From Streptomyces sp. NRRL S-37 (GTDB lineage Bacteria > Actinomycetota > Actinomycetes > Streptomycetales > Streptomycetaceae), in NCBI RefSeq assembly GCF_000721605.1, contig NZ_JOIZ01000007.1, positions 62,001 through 126,000 of the forward strand: a stretch of DNA of 64,000 nt. The letters are read 5' to 3'. Below the pieces are notes generated by a model. The model saw nothing but the letters and a program-made list of their open reading frames with translations, was not told the origin of the DNA and did not search any database. The stretch's first letter is position 1. Each line of letters opens with the position of its first letter. Of this stretch, positions 6,634 to 13,855 are shown in pieces. The translations under genes and the position numbers were made by a program.

Positions 6634-9570
6634 ATGCCGCGACGCCGCAGTCCCAGCCCGTCCAGCTCGACGGCTCCGAGGAACCGGACGCCGCAGCCGG
6701 TGCGGGTGCGGCGGCGGTCGTTCGGGGACTTCGTCAAGGCGTTCCTCGCCTTCGTGGCGCTGGTCGCGCTGCTCGTCGGGGTGCCGTTCGCACTGGCCGT
6801 GACCGCCGGCTGGCCGCTGCCGGACACGTTCGAGCCGATGGAGTGGCTCAAGCAGGACATCTCCGTCCAGACCTTCCTCTCCATCCTGACCTTCGTCGTC
6901 TGGCTCGCCTGGGCGCAGTTCACCGCGTGTGTGCTCGTCGAGATGAAGGCCGCGCTGTCGGGGGTCGGGGTGCCGGGGCGGGTGCCCGGGGCCGGGCCCA
7001 GCCAGCTGCTCGCCCGGCAGCTCGTCGCCGCCGTGCTGCTCGTCGGCGCGACCGCCGCCAGCTTCACTCCGGGACTGAGCCAGCTCGGGCAGAGCCTGGA
7101 GGGGAACCAGCGGCCCGCCGTGGCCGCCGCCCAGCAGACCCCCGGCTTCTTCGCCCAGCAGCAGGAGCAGGCCGCCGGTACCGCCGCCGCGCTCGCCGAG
7201 CAGGCGTCGCACGCCGAAACCGCCGCGAGCAGTGGTGCCAGGCAGCAGGGCGACACGAAGTTCTACCGGATCCAGCCGCCCGAGGGACGTCACCACGACT
7301 CCCTGTGGGAGATCGCCGAGCGGCACCTCGGCGACGGGCGCCGGTACAAGGAGATCTTCGAGCTCAACAAGGACCGCACCCAGCCCGACGGTTCCAAGCT
7401 GTCCGAGGCCAGTCTGATCCGGCCCGGCTGGATCATGGAGATGCCCGGCGACGCGCGCGGCGGCGACCTCGTCGAGATGCCGGACGAGGCACCCGAGGTC
7501 TCGCCCGAGGTGCGGCAGCAGATCCGTGACTACGACAGGACCGGGGAGCACGCGCAGGACAGCGGTGGCAGCGGCGGCGGTGCCGCTCAGGTCTCCGTTC
7601 CCGAGCAGCGGCCCGCCCCCGCCCCCGCTCCCGCGAACGACGACGCCGGTCACCGGCAGCACGCCACCCCCGCCCAGGACTCCTCCTCCTTCGGCCTCCC
7701 CGAAGCCCTCCTCGCCGCGCCCCTCCTCGCCGCCGGTCTCCTCGGCGCGCTCGGGCACCGGCGCCGTCAGGCCCTGTGGCAGTCGGCGTTCGCCGGTATC
7801 GGCGGGCGCGGGATGCAGCCGCCCACGCCGACCGGGGACGCCCTGGACGTCCAGGACGCGCTGCTGGTCGGCGCCGACCCCGAGGGCGTACGGCTGCTCG
7901 ACCGGTCGCTGCGCGGGCTCGCCGCGTCCCTCGCCGCCGAGTCCCGCCCGCTGCCCACCGTCTACGCGGCCTGGCTCACAGGCGGCGACCTGAACCTCCA
8001 GCTCGCCCAGCCGTCCGGGAAGCCGCCCGCGCCCTGGCAGCCCGGACAGGACCAGACGTTCTGGACGCTCGCCAAGGACGACGCCGCACGGTACGAGGAC
8101 GTCGACACCGCCGCCCCCTACCCCGGCCTCGTCAGCCTCGGCACCATGGACGACTCCCGGCTGCTGCTCAACCTGGAGTCCGTCCCCGGCATCGTCTCGC
8201 TGAGCGGCGCCGAGGCCGACCGGGCCGCCGTGTTCGCCTCCGTCGCCGCCGAGCTGGCCACCAACGGCTGGTCGGACCGGATGACCATCACCCTCGTCGG
8301 CTTCGGCGAGGACCTCACCCCGCTCGCGCCCAGCCGGCTGCGCCACCTCGACGGCATCGAGGCGCTGATCGAGACCATGGAGGCCGAGACGCGGCAGCGG
8401 CGCGGCGCGCTGGGCGCGGCCGGGCACGACTCCGTGCTCACCGGACGCACCGGCCCGGCCCAGCACACCCGTTGGGCCCCGCACCTCGTGCTGCTCGCCG
8501 CCGAGCCGTCCGCCGAGGACGCCGTCACGCTCGCCGAACTCGCCGCCGACGCGAGCCGCCTCGGCATCGGCTACCTCGTCGGCACCGGCAGCGGCGAACT
8601 GCCGGGTGCCGCCTGGGAGATGGAGATCACGGGCGAGGGCAAACTGCTCGCCCCCCTGCTCGGTCTCGAACTCGACGCCCAGCTCCTGCCCGCCGCCCAG
8701 CAGCGCGCGGTCGTCGAGCTGTTCGCCGACGCCGACCCCGAGCGCGGACCCGACGGACCCGGCGACACCCCGCCGTTCCTCGTCGACATCAGCGAGCAGG
8801 GGCGGCCCGCCGTCTACGCGCGCCTGGTCGGACCGTACGAGATCATCGGCCTGGACACCCCCGACGGCGAGCGCAGCGCCCTGCTCCACGAGGCGCTCGC
8901 GCTGCTGCTCCTGCACCGCGAGGGCGTCCACCCGCGCGTGCTGTCCTCCGCGCTGTGGCCGCGCGGCGTCACCGACGACGTGCGCGAGGCGCTGGTCGAG
9001 CGGCTGCGCGCCTGGCTCGGCACCGACCCCGACGGCACCCCCCGCCTCGGCACGGACTCCACCGGGCGGCTCACCCTCGCCAAGTCCGTCGTCTCCGACC
9101 TGGACGTGCTGCGGTCGCTGTACCACGAGGCCACCCAGGGCAAGGGCGTCGACAGCCGGGCCGTACGCGGCCGGCTGCTCACCGACGCGCTGGTGCTGGT
9201 GCGCGGTCCGCTCCTCGCCGACCGGCCCGAGGGCCGCTACCGCTGGCTCACCCACGAGATCGTCGACGCCCAGCTCCCGCTGCTCGTCGCGGACACCGGA
9301 CTCGCGCTCTGCGCGTTCCACCTGGAGAAGAACCGCGCGGAGAAGGCCATCGAGGCGCTGAACGCCGCGCTGCGCACCGCCCCCGCCGACGAGCGGCTGT
9401 GGAACGAGCTGCTGCGCGCCACCCACGCCCTCGACGACCCCGCACGGCTCACCGCCCTCGCCGCCGACCTCGTCGGCCGCGCCGGCGCCCGCGGACTGCC
9501 GCCGCGCACCGAGGCGCTGCTCGACGAACTGCTCCCCACCTGGCGCGACACGGCCGCGGCGGCCGGATGA
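6634..9570 (+). CDS. Membrane protein with LysM domain and SARP-like (wHTH-BTAD) C-terminus
   Basis: This 978-residue protein has three N-terminal membrane helices (about residues 33-57, 80-104 and 123-147), a LysM-type segment at about 209-272 (KFYRIQPPEG, DSLWEIAERHLGDG, then IRPGWIMEMP), a Pro/Gly-rich linker, and a fourth helix at about 353-374. The long C-terminal half ends with a winged-helix-like unit (about 740-810) and a bacterial transcriptional activation domain (about 825-970). That last arrangement is the domain order of SARP regulators, here tethered to the membrane. It overlaps the prepilin peptidase gene by 4 bases, so it probably works with the Tad pilus. Whether it binds peptidoglycan, DNA or only acts as a scaffold cannot be told from sequence. 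Confidence 0.85.
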   Translation: MPRRRSPSPSSSTAPRNRTPQPVRVRRRSFGDFVKAFLAFVALVALLVGVPFALAVTAGWPLPDTFEPMEWLKQDISVQTFLSILTFVVWLAWAQFTACVLVEMKAALSGVGVPGRVPGAGPSQLLARQLVAAVLLVGATAASFTPGLSQLGQSLEGNQRPAVAAAQQTPGFFAQQQEQAAGTAAALAEQASHAETAASSGARQQGDTKFYRIQPPEGRHHDSLWEIAERHLGDGRRYKEIFELNKDRTQPDGSKLSEASLIRPGWIMEMPGDARGGDLVEMPDEAPEVSPEVRQQIRDYDRTGEHAQDSGGSGGGAAQVSVPEQRPAPAPAPANDDAGHRQHATPAQDSSSFGLPEALLAAPLLAAGLLGALGHRRRQALWQSAFAGIGGRGMQPPTPTGDALDVQDALLVGADPEGVRLLDRSLRGLAASLAAESRPLPTVYAAWLTGGDLNLQLAQPSGKPPAPWQPGQDQTFWTLAKDDAARYEDVDTAAPYPGLVSLGTMDDSRLLLNLESVPGIVSLSGAEADRAAVFASVAAELATNGWSDRMTITLVGFGEDLTPLAPSRLRHLDGIEALIETMEAETRQRRGALGAAGHDSVLTGRTGPAQHTRWAPHLVLLAAEPSAEDAVTLAELAADASRLGIGYLVGTGSGELPGAAWEMEITGEGKLLAPLLGLELDAQLLPAAQQRAVVELFADADPERGPDGPGDTPPFLVDISEQGRPAVYARLVGPYEIIGLDTPDGERSALLHEALALLLLHREGVHPRVLSSALWPRGVTDDVREALVERLRAWLGTDPDGTPRLGTDSTGRLTLAKSVVSDLDVLRSLYHEATQGKGVDSRAVRGRLLTDALVLVRGPLLADRPEGRYRWLTHEIVDAQLPLLVADTGLALCAFHLEKNRAEKAIEALNAALRTAPADERLWNELLRATHALDDPARLTALAADLVGRAGARGLPPRTEALLDELLPTWRDTAAAAG

Positions 9571-10301
9571 CCGAGCACCTCGACGCCCTGCTGATCGCCG
9601 TCGCCGCGCTGTGGGGCGCGTCGGCCGGCGCGGTGCTGCCCCGCGCGGCCTACCGGTTCTCCGTCCCGTCGGGGGAGGCGTGGCGGACGGCGTGCCCGGC
9701 GGGGCACCCGGTCGGCGGCTGGCTCGGCCGGGCCCGGTGCGGGCCGTGCGCGGGACCGCCGTACGGACCCGGCACCGCCCCCGTCGTCGTCACCGCCCTC
9801 GTCTGCGCCGCCCTCGCCGCCGCCACCGGCACCCGGCCCGAGCTGTTCGTCTGGCTGCTGCTCGCGCCCGTCGGCGTGCTGCTGGCCGTGGTCGACTTCC
9901 GGGTGCAGCGGCTGCCCGACCCGCTGACCCTCCCCTTCGCCGGTGCCGCCCTCGCCCTGCTCGGCCTCGCCGCCCTCACCCCCGAACACGCGGGGGGGTG
10001 GACCGGCGCCCTGCTGGGCGCGCTCGCACTCGGCGCCGGCTACTTCATGCTGTTCCTCATCAACCCGGGCGGCATGGGCTTCGGCGACGTCAAGCTCGCC
10101 CTCGGCGCGGGCGCCGTCCTCGGCTGGTACGGCTGGCCGGCCGTGATGCTCGGCACCCTCGCCGGGTTCGTGTTCGGGGCGCTGTACGGGGGCGCCCTCG
10201 TCGTCGCCCGGAAGGCGGGACGCAAGACGGCCATCCCGTTCGGTCCCTTCCTGATCAGCGGGGCCTTCGCGGGGCTGCTGATCGGCGCGTACGCGGCCTG
10301 A
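9567..10301 (+). CDS. A24 prepilin peptidase (TadV/CpaA type)
   Basis: The 244-residue integral membrane aspartic protease would cleave pilin leaders after glycine. Both catalytic aspartate motifs are visible: VVDFRVQRLPDPLT at about residues 110-123 and GFGDVKLA at about 171-178. An N-terminal cysteine region (CPAGHP and CGPC) may be a remnant of the metal-binding domain seen in larger PilD enzymes. ATG at 9567 overlaps the upstream stop. Its likely substrates are the G|xxxxE proteins encoded at 2504-3659, although it is separated from them by about 6 kb. Confidence 0.9.
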   Translation: MTEHLDALLIAVAALWGASAGAVLPRAAYRFSVPSGEAWRTACPAGHPVGGWLGRARCGPCAGPPYGPGTAPVVVTALVCAALAAATGTRPELFVWLLLAPVGVLLAVVDFRVQRLPDPLTLPFAGAALALLGLAALTPEHAGGWTGALLGALALGAGYFMLFLINPGGMGFGDVKLALGAGAVLGWYGWPAVMLGTLAGFVFGALYGGALVVARKAGRKTAIPFGPFLISGAFAGLLIGAYAA

Positions 10302-10369
10302 CGTCGGCCCCGGAAACCCCCTGGCGTAGGCTGGATCGGTCCGTCCACACCCTTACGAAAGGGACGCCG

Positions 10370-11569
10370 GTGACCGAGAAGGCCGACCTTCAGACCGTCC
10401 TCGACCGTGCCGCCGCCGGTGGGCGGATCACCCCCGAGGAGGCCCTCGACCTCTACCGCGACGCCCCGCTGCACGCGCTGGGCGCCGCCGCCGATGCCGT
10501 GCGCAGGCGCCGGTACGCCGGTACGGAGCACATCGCGACGTACATCATCGAGCGGAACATCAACTACACGAACGTGTGCGTCACGGCGTGCAAGTTCTGC
10601 GCCTTCTACGCGGCCCCCAAGGACACCGCGAAGGGCTGGACCCGCGACCTCGACGACATCCTGCGGCGCTGCGCGGAGACCGTCGAGCTCGGCGGTACGC
10701 AGATCATGTTCCAGGGCGGTCACCACCCGGACTACGGCGTCGAGTACTACGAGAAGCACTTCGCCGCCATCAAGAAGGAGTTCCCGCAGCTCGTCATCCA
10801 CAGCCTGGGGGCGAGCGAGGTCGAGCACATGGCGCGGATCTCGGGCGTGAGCGTCGACGAGGCGATCACCCGGATCCACGCGGCCGGGCTCGACTCCTTC
10901 GCCGGCGCGGGCGCCGAACTGCTCCCCGCCCGCCCCCGCAAGGCCATCGCGCCGCTCAAGGAGTCCGGCGAGCGCTGGCTGGAGATCATGGAGATCGCGC
11001 ACAACCTCGGCGTCGAGTCCACGTCCACCATGCTGATGGGGACCGGCGAGACCAACGCCGAGCGGATCGAGCACCTGCGCATGATCCGTGACGTGCAGGA
11101 CCGCACGGGCGGCTTCCGCGCGTTCATCCCGTACACCTACCAGCCCGAGAACAACCACCTGAAGGGCCGCACCCAGGCCACCCTCTTCGAGTACCTGCGG
11201 ATGATCGCCATCGCCCGGATCTTCCTGGACAACGTGGCGCACATCCAGGGCTCCTGGCTGACCACCGGCAAGGAGGTCGGCCAGCTCTCCCTGCACTACG
11301 GCGCGGACGACCTCGGCTCCATCATGCTGGAGGAGAACGTCGTCTCCTCCGCCGGTGCCAAGCACCGCTCCAACCGGCTGGAGATCATCGACCTGATCCG
11401 CAAGGCGGGCCGGGTCCCGGCCCAGCGGTCGACGACGTACGAGCACCTCGTCGTCCACGACGACCCGGCGAACGACCCCGTCGACGAGCGCGTGGTCTCC
11501 CACATCTCCTCCACGGCCATCGAGGGCGGCACGGCCCACCCGGAGCTGAAGCTCCTCGCCTCCAACTGA
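10370..11569 (+). CDS. mqnC: Cyclic dehypoxanthinyl futalosine synthase, radical SAM
   Basis: The 399-residue radical SAM enzyme converts dehypoxanthine futalosine to its cyclic form in the futalosine route to menaquinone. The 4Fe-4S motif CVTACKFC (CxxxCxxC) is at about residues 67-74, with the conserved GGTQIMFQGGHHPDYG and FIPYTYQPENNHL stretches of MqnC. GTG at 10370 was chosen because it gives the family length; a longer open frame upstream overlaps the peptidase gene. The presence of MqnC shows this organism uses the futalosine pathway; other mqn genes are not in the window. A degenerate amidohydrolase gene follows 7 bases later. Confidence 0.95.
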   Translation: MTEKADLQTVLDRAAAGGRITPEEALDLYRDAPLHALGAAADAVRRRRYAGTEHIATYIIERNINYTNVCVTACKFCAFYAAPKDTAKGWTRDLDDILRRCAETVELGGTQIMFQGGHHPDYGVEYYEKHFAAIKKEFPQLVIHSLGASEVEHMARISGVSVDEAITRIHAAGLDSFAGAGAELLPARPRKAIAPLKESGERWLEIMEIAHNLGVESTSTMLMGTGETNAERIEHLRMIRDVQDRTGGFRAFIPYTYQPENNHLKGRTQATLFEYLRMIAIARIFLDNVAHIQGSWLTTGKEVGQLSLHYGADDLGSIMLEENVVSSAGAKHRSNRLEIIDLIRKAGRVPAQRSTTYEHLVVHDDPANDPVDERVVSHISSTAIEGGTAHPELKLLASN

Positions 11570-11576
11570 CGTCCCC

Positions 11577-12176
11577 GTGCTGACCCTTCACGCAGCCGAC
11601 GCCTCACCCGAGACCGCCGTCCTGGTCGACGGCGCGCACATCGCCGCCGTCGGCCCGTACGAGCGGCTGGCCGCCGACCATCCGGACGCCCGGCTGCGGC
11701 GGTGGCCCGGCATCCTGACGCCCGGCCTGCTCAACCCCTACGGTCCGGAACTGCTGGAGCAGGCGTACCACCCCGACCCGCGCGAGGCGGACCGGCTCGG
11801 TACCGAGCCGGTGTTCGGGGAGCGGGCGCGGGCGCTCCTGGCCGCCGGACCGTCCGCGCGGGGCGCCAGCGCACGCCGCGGAGTACAGCGCATGCTGGCG
11901 CACGGGACGGTCGCGGTCGCCGGTGAGCTGCGCGGCCGTGAGGCCCTGGACGCGGTGCGCAGGGCCGGGCTCGCCCTGGCGGGGCGTCCGCCCGTACTGC
12001 CGGGGCCCCCGGCGCTCTCCCCGGTCCCTCTCGTGCTGCTGCCGGGCCTCGCCGCCGGGGGACCCGCGCGGTTCGCGGTGTTCGACGTGCCCGACCGGGA
12101 CGCCCTCGTGCGGGACGGCGCGTCCACGTGCGTGGCCACCGTCGTGGGCGGCCGCCTGGTGTACCGGCGGCGCTGA
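11577..12176 (+). CDS. Degenerate amidohydrolase-like protein beside mqnC
   Basis: The 199-residue protein begins GTG at 11577, 7 bases after mqnC. Its two ends look like the composite domain of amidohydrolase/imidazolonepropionase enzymes (VLVDGAHIAAVGPYE near the N-terminus; CVATVVGGRLVYRR at the C-terminus). Where a true member has PGLVNAHTH with the metal-binding HxH, this one has LTPGLLNPYGPELLE, so the metal site is missing, and most of the barrel is absent (usual length about 400). It is therefore probably not a deaminase. Position beside mqnC suggests descent from an MqnX-like aminodeoxyfutalosine deaminase and perhaps a binding or structural role; this is inference. Confidence 0.7.
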   Translation: MLTLHAADASPETAVLVDGAHIAAVGPYERLAADHPDARLRRWPGILTPGLLNPYGPELLEQAYHPDPREADRLGTEPVFGERARALLAAGPSARGASARRGVQRMLAHGTVAVAGELRGREALDAVRRAGLALAGRPPVLPGPPALSPVPLVLLPGLAAGGPARFAVFDVPDRDALVRDGASTCVATVVGGRLVYRRR

Positions 12177-12271
12177 CCCGTAGCGACGCCTGACCCGTGG
12201 TGGCGCCGGCCCGTGACGGCGCTGATCCGTGGTGGTGCTGCCCCGTGGTGGCGCCGGCCCCGTGACGGTGC
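12170..12271 (+). repeat. Imperfect 16-bp tandem repeats
   Basis: About six imperfect copies of a 15-18 base unit, consensus close to GCGCYGRCCCGTGGTG, run from the last codons of the amidohydrolase-like gene to just before the stop of the converging GH18 gene. The array fills the whole convergent intergenic space. No promoter or protein is seen in it. Confidence 0.6.
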
Positions 12272-12276
12272 GGCCC

Positions 12277-13296
12277 TCACCCCGCGAACGCCTCCCCGAA
12301 CGCCCCGTCCTCCTGCTCCACCCCGCTGCAGTCCGTCAACGGGTCGTCCGCGGAAGCGTCCTCGCCGCACTGCCGGTCCCGGAACGCCGACCACATCGAC
12401 ACCCACGCGATCCCCTTCTCCTCCGCGAACGCCCGCACCTGTGCCGCGTCCGCGAGCGTGAACGTCTCCCCCTCCACGTCGTTGACGCCGATCATCGAGG
12501 TGAGCGCCATGCCCCGCCAGGCATCGGCCTCCGACAGCCCGAAGACGTCCTGGAGCTGGGCGTTCGCCGCCTCGGCGGAGGTGAGGGCGTACTCGCCCAT
12601 GTCACCGTCGTAGGACTCGCCGTAGTTCATCGTCATGAGGTTGACGGTGGCGACCCGGGCGCCGTGGTCGTTCGCGGACTCCAGCAGGGCCAGCCCGTCC
12701 TCGTCGAGCCCGGACGGCATGACCGGGAGGGTGAACGACACCTCCAGGTCCGCACGTTCCTCCTGGAGCAGCGCGATCGCCTCCGACCGCAGGTCCACGG
12801 AGGCGGAGTCGGTGAGTTCGTCGCCCTCGATGTCGAAGTCGGCACGGGTGGCGCCGGCCGCGTCCAGCGCGGTGCCGTACGCCTCCGCCAGTTCCTCCGC
12901 GGTGTCGCAGGTGGCCGCCAGTTCGTCCCCGAAGGCGCCGCCGAAGGAGACCCGGACGCCGGCGCCGGACCCGGTGAGCCCCGCGATCCGGGACGTCACG
13001 CTCGCGTCGTCGATGTCCTGGGTGCCGTTCCAGTACGGGGCGCAGCCGCTGCCGGAGGAGATCACGAACGCCAGGTTGTACGTCGTGGGAGAGCCCGCCG
13101 AGTCGGTGCCGGAGGCCGCCGAGACACTGACGTACGGGGCGTACGCGGTGACCGGCGCGGACGACGACGAGGCCGAGGGGGCGGGGTCCGCCGGGGCCGC
13201 GTCCGCCGTGGTGCTCCCGGCGGAACAGCCCGCGGTGGCCAGGGCCAGGGCCGGGAGGAGGGCGAGCCCGGCAACGGACTTCAGTGGACCGCGCAT
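12277..13296 (-). CDS. GH18 chitinase-like lipoprotein
   Basis: The 339-residue protein has a lipoprotein signal (LALATAGC, Cys at residue 24), then a Ser/Ala/Pro linker and a GH18-type domain from about residue 45. SFGG (117-120) and DFDIE (153-157) match the SxGG and DxxDxDxE active-site motifs, with Glu157 the expected acid/base; NLMTMNYG and the late MWSAFRD fit the family's substrate-binding strands. ATG at 13296 heads the signal peptide. It is expected to be anchored outside the membrane and to act on chitin or a related glycan. It is transcribed alone, convergent with the mqnC pair. Confidence 0.85.
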   Translation of the reverse strand: MRGPLKSVAGLALLPALALATAGCSAGSTTADAAPADPAPSASSSSAPVTAYAPYVSVSAASGTDSAGSPTTYNLAFVISSGSGCAPYWNGTQDIDDASVTSRIAGLTGSGAGVRVSFGGAFGDELAATCDTAEELAEAYGTALDAAGATRADFDIEGDELTDSASVDLRSEAIALLQEERADLEVSFTLPVMPSGLDEDGLALLESANDHGARVATVNLMTMNYGESYDGDMGEYALTSAEAANAQLQDVFGLSEADAWRGMALTSMIGVNDVEGETFTLADAAQVRAFAEEKGIAWVSMWSAFRDRQCGEDASADDPLTDCSGVEQEDGAFGEAFAG

Positions 13297-13483
13297 CGTG
13301 CTCGTTCCCTTCGTGAGACATCGGGTGGACGGCCAACCTGGCACACGGTTCTGTGCGCTTTCTGAGGATGTACGCCCGGTTCCCGGACCATTCTCAGGGG
13401 ACGGAGAGGTTCGCGGCCCTCCCACGGGAGACTCACAGGGAACGCCGGGTTTTCCCCAGAAAACGGCCCCTACCGTCCGGGCC

Positions 13484-13855
13484 ATGCATTCCGATCCCGC
13501 CATCGAAAGCCGCGCCGACGCGCGCGGCCGTCGCCGCAAACGCCGCAACGGGTCCGGCGAAGGGCCCGTCTTCGTCGACTCCTCCGGACGCCGGGCCAGG
13601 CTGCTGCGCCGGATCGGCCTGCTCCTGGGAACCGTCTGCGCCGGGTACGCGGTCGTGCTGGGTCTGACCTTCATGGGCATCGGCACCTCGGTCACGCCGG
13701 CCTCGCTGCTGCCGTTCGGAGGCGGACAGGGGGAGGCAGGACCCGGTGGCGGCGCGGGCCCGAGGAACGGGGTGGCCCCGACCGGAACCCCGCCGTCCCC
13801 GCCGGCCGGCACCCCGGGCGCCACCACCGTCCCCACCCCCTCGGCGACGTCATGA
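13484..13855 (+). CDS. Small single-pass membrane protein coupled to the glycan synthase
   Basis: The 123-residue protein has a very basic N-terminal cytoplasmic part (GRRRKRRNG), one membrane helix at about residues 43-66 (IGLLLGTVCAGYAVVLGLTF), and an extracytoplasmic tail rich in Gly, Pro and Thr. No known domain was recognised. Its stop overlaps the start of the NodB-GT2 fusion gene by 4 bases, so the two are co-translated. An accessory or anchoring subunit of that synthase is the simplest inference. Confidence 0.75.
   Translation: MHSDPAIESRADARGRRRKRRNGSGEGPVFVDSSGRRARLLRRIGLLLGTVCAGYAVVLGLTFMGIGTSVTPASLLPFGGGQGEAGPGGGAGPRNGVAPTGTPPSPPAGTPGATTVPTPSATS

Noticed and set aside
6181..9426. 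A 1081-codon open frame on the minus strand opposite the LysM/BTAD gene
   Set aside because: It is Gly/Arg/Glu-rich with no domain, and mirrors the third-position GC bias of the real plus-strand gene. Such shadows are expected at this GC content.
11577..12176. Functional aminodeoxyfutalosine deaminase (MqnX)
   Set aside because: The metal-binding HxH motif and most of the barrel are absent and the protein is half the normal length.
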